DNA from: an uncultured Oscillospiraceae bacterium
Lineage (GTDB): Bacteria > Bacillota > Clostridia > Oscillospirales > Ruminococcaceae
DNA length: 18,264 nucleotides
Reading direction: 5' to 3'
NCBI GenBank assembly: GCA_910587335.1
Contig: CAJUMG010000020.1
Span: 18,657 to 36,920, forward strand
How positions within the stretch are numbered: the first letter of the stretch is position 1; every line of letters starts with the position of its first letter. This document shows positions 13,209 to 18,264 of the stretch, one piece after another. Both the position numbers and the translations under genes were made by a program. The notes beneath the pieces were generated by a model that saw only the letters and a program-made list of their open reading frames with translations, ran no database searches and was not told the origin of the DNA.

Positions 13209-13442
13209 ATGGACATAAATGTGTATAGTTCATGGGAAACACTTCCTTTAATACTTCAAGCGAAAGATGTTCAGATGATTCTGGGAATTTCCAAAGGAAA
13301 GACATATGAAATTATGAACTCCGTTGGTTTTCCGACAATACATCTGAATAAGCGCATGGTAGTGTCAAAGGATAAATTTTACGAGTGGCTCAATAAAGAT
13401 GAGCGGAAAATCAGAAGGAGGGCAATTTATGTATCAAAGTAG
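13209..13442 (+). CDS. xis: excisionase-like helix-turn-helix protein
   Basis: A 77-residue protein with an excisionase-family winged helix (MerR-like, HTH_17). The segment LQAKDVQMILGISKGKTYEI is followed by the wing IHLNKRMVVSKDKFYEWLNK and a basic tail. Excisionases bend DNA near the element ends and steer the integrase towards excision. AGGAGG lies 8 nt upstream of the ATG. It follows the short ORF by 12 nt and overlaps the next gene by 14 nt, and is divergent from the repressor-integrase pair. Its location about 1 kb from the integrase instead of directly beside it means a role in general regulation is also possible. Confidence 0.85.
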   Translation: MDINVYSSWETLPLILQAKDVQMILGISKGKTYEIMNSVGFPTIHLNKRMVVSKDKFYEWLNKDERKIRRRAIYVSK

Positions 13443-13989
13443 AAAAGATAATTGGCTGGGTGAAAAAAGAACGAAATTTGATAAGGCAGATGTTGTTATT
13501 GAAAGAATCCATCTGGAAGTGGATAGAGCACATCAATTTTTGTATATCATCAATGATACACTGCAAAAATGTGAGGGAGTCGGGAGTTGTTTTGAAGAGG
13601 GTGAAGAACATGATGTGACACTCATTTTTCAAGCGTATGATGATGTGTGTTTTCCTATAGGATATGCGGATATAGAACATGCAGATAAATATGCAGGTAA
13701 AAGACATGTAGATAAATGGTGCTATCTTTTGGACAGTAAGTTTATTTATAAACGATATTGGCATTTTAAAGACAATATCTACAAAGATGACATCGTTGAT
13801 TCACGTTGTGGAAAGTCCGAATATTATTCTTCGTTGTTTCGGTTGGGCTTACTGAAGCCATATGGTGAATCGAATGAGCCTTTATGCAAAGTTCGCTTTG
13901 ATTATTATTCCAAGCCAGACTATAAAAAATGTTTTTGTATTTCCAGTGACCTTATAGATTTCGATATGCAGAAAATGAGAATACATTGA
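13429..13989 (+). CDS. unknown 186-residue protein co-transcribed with excisionase
   Basis: Starts at an ATG preceded by GGAGGG and overlaps the excisionase gene by 14 nt in another frame, so the two are translationally linked. The protein is soluble and mixed in charge. It contains eight or so cysteines (three in CEGVGSC and GKRHVDKWC, others near the end in CKVRF and CFCIS) and many aromatic residues, with segments such as DVTLIFQAYDDVCFPIGYAD. No signal peptide or membrane helix. I do not recognise a family. Its position in the early, switch-controlled transcript suggests a role in element excision, replication or transfer control, which is inference. Confidence 0.8.
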   Translation: MYQSRKDNWLGEKRTKFDKADVVIERIHLEVDRAHQFLYIINDTLQKCEGVGSCFEEGEEHDVTLIFQAYDDVCFPIGYADIEHADKYAGKRHVDKWCYLLDSKFIYKRYWHFKDNIYKDDIVDSRCGKSEYYSSLFRLGLLKPYGESNEPLCKVRFDYYSKPDYKKCFCISSDLIDFDMQKMRIH

Positions 13990-14006
13990 TTTTGTAACAA
14001 AGCTAT

Positions 14007-14046
14007 AGCCCCAGAGACTGCTATGATACGGTCTTTGGGGCTGTTT
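14007..14046 (+). terminator. terminator of the excisionase transcript
   Basis: AGCCCCAGAGAC (14007..14018) pairs with GTCTTTGGGGCT (14031..14042), 12 bp including one G-U, followed by GTTTTC. It separates this unit from the convergent minus-strand cargo operon. Confidence 0.85.
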
Positions 14047-14064
14047 TCTTCCATACAATTAATG

Positions 14065-14343
14065 TTATCCTTTCTCCAAAATTCCTTTGTCAATCAATTC
14101 CGATACCCTCAAACATTCCTCCTGTGGGTCATAGACATAATGACCGAATGGGGAATCTGGCTTTATATCCTCCCACATACATTCAACGCCTTGCCCTTGC
14201 AAAGAACCGAATAAATAAGGGCATTTGTCGCAATTCTTATATTCTGGGGCTATTTTCCGTACCCTGTTTTGGCGTTTACAGAAAACTTTACCGCTTTTCG
14301 TTACATAGTTAAAATGATTCACATTTTCCAAATTAACGGACAT
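14065..14343 (-). CDS. Cys-rich 92-residue protein, unknown function
   Basis: Five cysteines lie at residues 22, 38, 41, 55 and 78. The CxxC pair (NCDKCPYLFG) with the flanking Cys22 and Cys55 could form a zinc or iron-sulfur site. The N-terminus is basic (KRQNRVRKIAP), the C-terminus acidic. No signal peptide. GGGAGGGGG precedes the ATG and is embedded in the last codons of the lipoprotein gene, whose stop is only 2 nt away, so it is the last gene of the five-gene minus-strand operon. No family recognised. Confidence 0.75.
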   Translation of the reverse strand: MSVNLENVNHFNYVTKSGKVFCKRQNRVRKIAPEYKNCDKCPYLFGSLQGQGVECMWEDIKPDSPFGHYVYDPQEECLRVSELIDKGILEKG

Positions 14344-14345
14344 TT

Positions 14346-15188
14346 TTATTCCCCCTCCCTGTCAGTGCCTATATCGGGCAGTTGTATATATGTTCCGTCA
14401 AATCTCCAAGGTTCTGTAGATGAAATAATCATTTCGTTGTCTTGCATAGTGACGGAAGTGTATACTCTGTTTTCAAATTCCCAGTTAATAAACTTCCAGC
14501 CTGTGTCTGCTCCGTTTCTGTCAAGGATAAAGGTGTCTGCTTCTGGCTCAAAATACAGTACTAGTGAGCCGTTCTGCGTTTCCACACTTACAAAATTGTC
14601 TGTTTCAAAACATTGGTATCTGCCATAGGCGGTATAATCACCACCTGTAAAGAAATCATTAGGCTGTTGTTCTGTAGATGGTTCATTAGGAAATTCTGAC
14701 TCTTGCGTAGGTTGGGGGTGTTCTTCCTGTGCCTTAATGTCACTGATATAAGTGCCATCCCAATTTATTTGTGTCTTGTAGAAAACAGGTCTACCAGTAA
14801 ATCCCTCAGTCAAGCCCATTTCTGTTTCATAAGACCAACCCAACATAATGTTTTCTGTAGTAGCTACACATTCCACATATCTTGTTTCATTATTTTTAGG
14901 TGAAGCAGGCATGGCGCAGTATGCGTCTACATAAAAACTAATACGATATTCATTTTTAGACAGCTTTTCTATGGTTGGTTTCAAATAAGTAAATTCTATA
15001 CCCTTACCGCCGTAAGTGGTTTCGTAATAAGATATTGCTAAAGATGTTGCAGTGTCTGGGTCTACCTTATTTGTAGGACTGGAATCCTGTTTCTCTACTT
15101 GTGTTGTTACCTCTTTTACCTGAGTATTCCCACAACCTGAGAGAAGTGCTATTGCTATCAAGGCTACTATGATAAATGTTCGTTTCAT
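14346..15188 (-). CDS. secreted lipoprotein, unknown function
   Basis: A 280-residue protein with a clear lipoprotein signal: MKRTFIIVALIAIALLSGC, lipobox LSGC with the lipidated Cys at 19. The mature part has a first domain (about 45-165) starting DPDTATSLAISYYETTYGGKG. A Pro/Thr/Glu/Gln linker (about 168-190) and a beta-rich second domain (about 195-270) with paired WKFINWEF and EPWRFDGTYIQL segments follow. It should be anchored on the outer face of the membrane. The start is fixed by AGGAGA 6 nt upstream and by the signal; an upstream in-frame start would destroy it. The function is unknown; surface lipoproteins on conjugative elements sometimes act in entry exclusion, which is only a possibility here. 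Confidence 0.85.
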   Translation of the reverse strand: MKRTFIIVALIAIALLSGCGNTQVKEVTTQVEKQDSSPTNKVDPDTATSLAISYYETTYGGKGIEFTYLKPTIEKLSKNEYRISFYVDAYCAMPASPKNNETRYVECVATTENIMLGWSYETEMGLTEGFTGRPVFYKTQINWDGTYISDIKAQEEHPQPTQESEFPNEPSTEQQPNDFFTGGDYTAYGRYQCFETDNFVSVETQNGSLVLYFEPEADTFILDRNGADTGWKFINWEFENRVYTSVTMQDNEMIISSTEPWRFDGTYIQLPDIGTDREGE

Positions 15189-15192
15189 CAGA

Positions 15193-15465
15193 TTATCTCC
15201 TGTTTTTGTGATTCTTTTCAATTTCTTTGTTCCGCTTGATAGTTCTGATAGCTTTTTCAATAAATTGCTCTGTTCGCCGTTTCCCATAATATGTATAAGG
15301 GTCTACGGATTTCTCTGTCTTTTCGTCCATCCACGGATTGACGACACAATAACCTTTGTAATCAAACTTCACCATATCAATCGTAGCCGTTCCAGAATTA
15401 TCATGCCACATAGCGTCCAACTGCTGCCACGCAAATTCTTTGACCTGTTCAATCGTTATTTCCAT
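15193..15465 (-). CDS. unknown 90-residue protein
   Basis: Starts at an ATG with GGGGGAT upstream and ends 4 nt before the lipoprotein start, whose ribosome site lies in its last codons. The sequence is soluble, with an N-terminal helix (EITIEQVKEFAWQQLDAMW) and a strongly basic C-terminal helix (KRRTEQFIEKAIRTIKRNKE ending KNHKNRR). It could bind nucleic acid or the very acidic product of the gene 15 nt upstream. No family recognised. Confidence 0.75.
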   Translation of the reverse strand: MEITIEQVKEFAWQQLDAMWHDNSGTATIDMVKFDYKGYCVVNPWMDEKTEKSVDPYTYYGKRRTEQFIEKAIRTIKRNKEIEKNHKNRR

Positions 15466-15480
15466 AGCATATCCCCCGAT

Positions 15481-15660
15481 TTAATCATCTTCTGCATAAT
15501 ACTCCAAATCGTCAAAATACCCACCCTCGGCATCATCTTCAATCAATTCTTCTGTCATTTCGGGTACATCTTCCAGAGCCTTATTCATTTCAAGGACTAA
15601 TTCCGCAACCGATTTCTGGGTGAAAGGCAAATTCTTTTCTGATTCAATGAATCTCTCCAT
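15481..15660 (-). CDS. very acidic 59-residue protein
   Basis: About 20 of 59 residues are Asp or Glu against 4 Lys/Arg, and the acidic residues cluster in the second half (EDVPEMTEELIEDDAEGG and the end DLEYYAEDD). The start at 15660 is chosen because GAGGGAT lies about 6 nt upstream; an ATG five codons earlier has no ribosome site. Such composition is seen in DNA-mimic anti-restriction proteins and in small chaperone-like partners of basic proteins, but no specific family is recognised. It sits between the Nmad3-like gene and the basic 90-residue protein gene in a compact operon. Confidence 0.7.
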   Translation of the reverse strand: MERFIESEKNLPFTQKSVAELVLEMNKALEDVPEMTEELIEDDAEGGYFDDLEYYAEDD

Positions 15661-15726
15661 GTTGTTATCCCTCATTTCTGTGCCGATAAATGCTTTTTAG
15701 AATGAATCTGTATATAGCGTCCATAC

Positions 15727-16536
15727 CTAGCGGTTCTGTATCAATCCGTCCACCCAGTCACATAAATTTTGTTCCTGTTTCGGAGTAGAAGCGGTTACAA
15801 CAAATTCCTGTCCTCTGCAAGCGGAATTTAATTCTGCGTATCCGTCTTTTAGCGTAGGGCGGTTATCGCCTTGCCATGATATAGAGATACCATTCTCACC
15901 AAAGAACGCAGGCAAAGCCCATAGCCGCCGATTGTCCTGTCCTTCCTTTGTAAGCACCAGTGAATCATCATACTGGAATGTGCCGTATGTATCGGGCAGA
16001 TACAGGCGGTTATTCGGGCGGTCAGAATTTATGCCGTGTGGGTGCCATGAATAACGCTCAATTTCCTGTTTCGCCCTCAATATTTCCCCTACTTTCATAT
16101 AGCCATAGATGATATGGATAATAGGGGCGTTACGGTCAAAATAAAGTGTTTTATCGGACTGATACATTGTCTTTTGGAACATTCCGTAGAATAAAAATAT
16201 ATCGCCTGCGCCTACGTCAAATTTATCCAGATGTACGGCAGATACGCCATGTTGCCCGAATGCGGGTTTCCATTTGCTTTTTGCCGTTCTGTCCTCTATA
16301 TCCTCATATATGTCTGGATCAAGGTGGCAAGTCTGATTGTTGTCAAAATCAAAATTGGGGCGTAGCTGACCGATGATTTTCTCAAAACTCTGCCCTTTGT
16401 AATACAAGTCCTTATATGCTATTCCTACCGTTTTATCTGGAATGGGGAGCGATAACAGCGTACCGTCTGGCAATATAGGGCTTGCCATGCCTCCCGATTT
16501 ACTGTCCATGCCTTTTCTGCTCAAAATCACTTTCAT
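15727..16536 (-). CDS. Nmad3-like putative nucleotide modification protein
   Basis: A 269-residue protein. It opens MKVILSRKGMDSKSGGMASP followed by ILPDGTLLSLPIPD, which I recognise as the start of the nucleotide-modification-associated domain 3 (Nmad3) family. Further conserved-looking blocks are LDPDIYEDI, FGQHGVSAVHLDKFDVGAGD, IFLFYGMF and YSWHPHG. The family was proposed from genome context to take part in base or nucleotide modification; no activity is proven to my knowledge. The N-terminal SRKG and later His/Asp residues could form an active site. The start at 16536 is preceded by AGGAGG. It is the first gene of the five-gene cargo operon and is divergent from an XRE regulator. The family call is from memory of its N-terminal signature. 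Confidence 0.75.
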   Translation of the reverse strand: MKVILSRKGMDSKSGGMASPILPDGTLLSLPIPDKTVGIAYKDLYYKGQSFEKIIGQLRPNFDFDNNQTCHLDPDIYEDIEDRTAKSKWKPAFGQHGVSAVHLDKFDVGAGDIFLFYGMFQKTMYQSDKTLYFDRNAPIIHIIYGYMKVGEILRAKQEIERYSWHPHGINSDRPNNRLYLPDTYGTFQYDDSLVLTKEGQDNRRLWALPAFFGENGISISWQGDNRPTLKDGYAELNSACRGQEFVVTASTPKQEQNLCDWVDGLIQNR

Positions 16537-16564
16537 AGCGCCATACCTCCTAACGTATAGCACC

Positions 16565-16593
16565 ATTTTAGCACGGAGCATAGCAAAAAGCAA
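16565..16593 (-). promoter_or_regulatory. promoter of the Nmad3-like operon
   Basis: On the minus strand TTGCTT (16588..16593), a 17-nt spacer and TAAAAT (16565..16570) lie about 30 nt upstream of the start codon. The -10 is five of six consensus, the -35 weaker. Confidence 0.6.
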
Positions 16594-16639
16594 CTGACAG
16601 CATAGATAAATAACGCAACGTGCAGATTACTTGTAGGAT

Positions 16640-16674
16640 ATGCAGTTAGTATCATTTACATATACTATCTGCAT
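16640..16674. promoter_or_regulatory. operator-like inverted repeat before the second XRE gene
   Basis: ATGCAGTTAGTAT (16640..16652) and ATACTATCTGCAT (16662..16674) are inverted copies matching at 12 of 13 bases with a 9-nt spacer, ending next to the GGAGGG ribosome site of the XRE gene. A related half-site TGCAGATTA begins at 16621. It is probably the operator for autoregulation and perhaps for the divergent operon; binding is inferred. Confidence 0.65.
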
Positions 16675-16688
16675 TGGAGGGAAAACGC

Positions 16689-17021
16689 ATGGAGCAACAG
16701 GCATTGGGCAAGCGTATTCGTGAGGAACGGCTAAAGCTGAATCTGACACAGGAAAAACTGGCAGAAGATGTAAACCTTTCAACCGCCTATATCGGGCAGA
16801 TTGAGCGTGGGGAACGCAGCTTAACATTAGAGAATCTAGCAGCAGTTGCCAAACGTTTAGGCGTTACCATAGATTATCTGCTGTCTGATTCAATCGTTTC
16901 AGACAATGACGGACAATATCGGTTATGGTGTCAACTGATGAACGGCAGAACAGAGGAACAAAAAGCCCTGGCAATCAATATGGTAAAACTTATGTTTGGT
17001 TATCTGGATGAAAATTCTTAG
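16689..17021 (+). CDS. XRE-family transcriptional regulator
   Basis: A 110-residue protein with a Cro/CI-type helix-turn-helix (about 7-66: LGKRIREERLKLNLTQEKLA, STAYIGQIERGERSLT, LGVTIDYLL) and a short helical C-terminus (about 90-106) likely used for dimerisation. ATG at 16689 follows GGAGGG at 7-nt spacing. The gene is divergent from the Nmad3-like operon, and its leader carries the 13-bp inverted repeat. The likely job is to repress itself and control accessory genes. It is distinct from the repressor next to the integrase. Confidence 0.92.
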   Translation: MEQQALGKRIREERLKLNLTQEKLAEDVNLSTAYIGQIERGERSLTLENLAAVAKRLGVTIDYLLSDSIVSDNDGQYRLWCQLMNGRTEEQKALAINMVKLMFGYLDENS

Positions 17022-17034
17022 ATAATGCAGTGAT

Positions 17035-17070
17035 GGGGAAGATACCTCTTGACGAGATTCTTCCTCATTT
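17035..17070 (+). terminator. terminator after the second XRE gene
   Basis: GGGGAAGA (17035..17042) and TCTTCCTC (17059..17066) pair, with an inner CTC/GAG stem around TTGAC, followed by ATTTT. It starts 13 nt past the stop codon. Confidence 0.7.
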
Positions 17071-17365
17071 TAAATGACCAGAAATCACCGCTAACATATT
17101 TTAACCGCTTGACTGGGAATAACTCCATTTGCCGCTGAATGAGCCTTAGAACGCAATTTTAGGGCTTTCCTATCCATAAGGAGCAACTTTAGCCGCTTAC
17201 AAGCCCTGCAAAAATCTTATTTTCGTCCTGCAAGGGCTGATAGAGAATCCATACGGTAAAAATGTCATTTCCCAATCGCTTACAAGGCGGATTCCTTACA
17301 ACGGTTCATATATTTTTTTCCGTATTCCGCTTACAAACCGCCTGACCGCCTTGAACTCTTGACCG
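17071..17365. other. non-coding stretch with repeated CGCTTACAA motif
   Basis: About 300 nt without a supportable gene on either strand. CGCTTACAA occurs three times in the same orientation (within 17193..17202, 17276..17285 and 17327..17336), two of them preceded by C, with related CCGCTTGAC at 17105. AGCCCT (17202..17207) can pair with AGGGCT at 17161..17166 or at 17233..17238, giving two mutually exclusive hairpins. It could be iterons, a transfer or replication origin, a small RNA, or decayed sequence; nothing seen decides. Confidence 0.5.
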
Positions 17366-17602
17366 TCAAAGCGATAAGCATTTCAGCATAAACCGTATTC
17401 CCTCGCTGAATCCTTTACAAAACAACTCTTTTTCCAGCTCACTATAGCAAAGGTTCAATTCTTCCTCAATCTGTAGATATTCCTCACCAGATATAAGAGC
17501 AGAGAGCCTTGTATAAAGCTGTTTTTCCCTCAACTGGGCTTCTGCCGCCTTTTCCGTAACCGTGTGAGCATAAACCGTATCTGTGATATATCGTTCCAAC
17601 AT
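17366..17602 (-). CDS. small helical protein, DUF6809-like
   Basis: A 78-residue protein, almost all helix with a heptad-like charged pattern (EKAAEAQLREKQLYTRLSAL, then EEELNLCYSELEKEL). It closes FCKGFSEGIRFMLKCLSL, which resembles the GFxxGxRLMLE-type ending of the small DUF6809-like proteins common on Firmicutes mobile elements; this call is from memory and uncertain. Start has AAGGAGG upstream at short spacing. Likely a coiled-coil dimer. It lies on the same strand as, and 151 nt after, the truncated gene at the right edge. Confidence 0.75.
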   Translation of the reverse strand: MLERYITDTVYAHTVTEKAAEAQLREKQLYTRLSALISGEEYLQIEEELNLCYSELEKELFCKGFSEGIRFMLKCLSL

Positions 17603-17753
17603 ACAACCTCCTTGCCTGTCAAATTATTTTAAACACAATTCCTATCTAACTATCTGGGCGAAAACAGTGTTTCCGGTCTGCTTTAAAATAAGTTTAAAAC
17701 CATTTTCACCCATAAACTTCATTTAAAATAAAACCTCAAGTTTAAATTAAATT
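17603..17753. other. AT-rich intergenic region with TTTAAA repeats
   Basis: TTTAAAATAA occurs at 17682..17691 and 17722..17731, and AAGTTTAAA at 17690..17698 and 17738..17746, in a very AT-rich context between two minus-strand genes. It may hold a promoter for the small helical protein or a protein-binding or replication site; no clear -35/-10 pair was found. Confidence 0.4.
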
Positions 17754-18264
17754 TTATTTTCGGTGCTTTGTTTTCAGCACGATATACTTTTCATCGCCAG
17801 TCAGGCGGCTTAACGGCTCATAGGAGCAGACAGGCTTTTCCTTACAGACAAGGTAGCTTTCCAACGTCTGGTACTCCTGTTCGGTATAGGCTTCTGTATT
17901 CAGTTCCTTTACATGATAGAATACGCCATAGCCCTGTATCTGGCGGATATGGGAGAGGGCATAATACAGAGTTTTGAAGTTTTCATACCTCATAAGGCTG
18001 TTATCCTCGGAGTACATTTTTGTCATATATCCGAACAGCTTTTTATAATCCTCTGGTTGAAATTTATCCACAATACAGCTATACCGCCCAGAAGAATTGT
18101 CTTTACCTAAGATATTATCAGAGGTAAGCCGCCTTTGATTGATTAAGAGCCACCATATTCTCTGGATAATGGATTCAAAGTCAGAAAACAGGCGGTTTCG
18201 AGTACCAGAAAATTGATTGGTTATATGCTTCTCCCCAATACCGTTGTTCCCCAAAACAACGGCT
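17754..18264 (-). CDS. C-terminal part of an unknown element protein (cut by window edge)
   Basis: The reading frame is open through the right edge, so the TTG at 18254 is not the start; about 170 residues of the C-terminus are visible. The fragment begins VVLGNNGIGEKHITNQFSG and contains SDFESIIQRIWWLLINQRRL, a central FQPEDYKKLFGYMTKMYSED and HIRQIQGYGVFYHVKEL, and ends with a basic LKTKHRK. It is soluble, with no membrane helix. I do not recognise a family; position in a mobile element makes a replication or mobilisation protein plausible, without sequence proof. Confidence 0.7.
   Translation of the reverse strand, partial: AVVLGNNGIGEKHITNQFSGTRNRLFSDFESIIQRIWWLLINQRRLTSDNILGKDNSSGRYSCIVDKFQPEDYKKLFGYMTKMYSEDNSLMRYENFKTLYYALSHIRQIQGYGVFYHVKELNTEAYTEQEYQTLESYLVCKEKPVCSYEPLSRLTGDEKYIVLKTKHRK

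Larger units (their letters stand above)
11026..18264. mobile_element. integrative element, integrase end (continues past right edge)
   Basis: A tyrosine integrase, an XRE repressor, a divergent excisionase and accessory genes of clearly lower GC than the chromosomal genes to the left form one end of an integrative element. The exact left junction lies between the ychF stop (10958) and the integrase gene; 11026 is an approximation. No relaxase, type IV secretion or phage structural gene is visible here, so whether it is conjugative, mobilizable or phage-derived is open. The other end lies outside the window. Confidence 0.8.

Noticed and set aside
13021..13305. 94-codon minus-strand frame across the switch region
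   Set aside because: It covers the excisionase promoter, the full-consensus ribosome site and the start of xis on the other strand; no ribosome site or family.
17090..17200. Short minus-strand frame with an internal ATG near 17178 of about 28 codons
   Set aside because: No ribosome binding site and no recognised family; kept only as part of the non-coding description.
17071..17365. CRISPR-like array
   Set aside because: Repeats are only about 9 bp, three copies, with unequal spacing; no cas genes.

Overview
The window joins a moderately GC-rich bacterial chromosome segment (1 to about 10,990) to the end of an AT-richer integrated mobile element (about 11,030 to the right edge). Gene content suggests an anaerobic Gram-positive of the class Clostridia, probably Oscillospirales/Ruminococcaceae-like. 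The clues are strong AAAGGAGG ribosome binding sites, sigma-A-type promoters, a Feo operon with two small FeoA proteins and a FeoB-associated Cys-rich peptide, and a repressor-integrase / sORF-excisionase module typical of clostridial integrative elements. This placement is inference; there is no rRNA or other marker.

Chromosomal part. The 5' end of cinA (-) runs off the left edge. A divergent pair follows (+): a GNAT acetyltransferase and a small two-helix membrane protein, ending at a perfect 12-bp terminator. A ferrous iron uptake operon (-) comes next: feoA, feoA, feoB, Cys-rich peptide. It has a TTGACA-17-TAAACT promoter and three copies of a 16-bp GTTAGC-N4-GCTAAC palindrome, one of them over the -10 box. 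Next are an AEC-family transporter, an HtrA-like membrane-anchored PDZ protease, and an OmpR-type response regulator with its sensor kinase (all -). A strong intrinsic terminator lies between the regulator and kinase genes. The intact translation-associated ATPase gene ychF (+), with its own promoter, is the last chromosomal gene.

Mobile element. Tandem 9-bp repeats (candidate integrase arm sites) lie just past ychF. Beyond them are a tyrosine integrase and an XRE repressor (-, adjacent). A divergent promoter switch separates these from a plus-strand transcript with a short ORF, an excisionase and an unknown 186-residue protein. The switch is built on 19-bp inverted repeats covering both -35 boxes. 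The cargo is a five-gene minus-strand operon: an Nmad3-like putative nucleotide-modification protein, a very acidic 59-residue protein, a 90-residue protein, a lipoprotein and a Cys-rich 92-residue protein. It is transcribed divergently from a second XRE regulator whose leader carries a 13-bp operator-like inverted repeat. Further right are a non-coding stretch with a repeated CGCTTACAA motif, a small coiled-coil protein gene, and the 3' end of a larger gene that leaves the window.

The least explained parts are the Nmad3-like operon with its acidic and secreted partners, the integrase/excisionase switch with its atypical short ORF, and the operator architecture of the feo locus. Functions for the unknown cargo genes are not claimed beyond what their sequences show.
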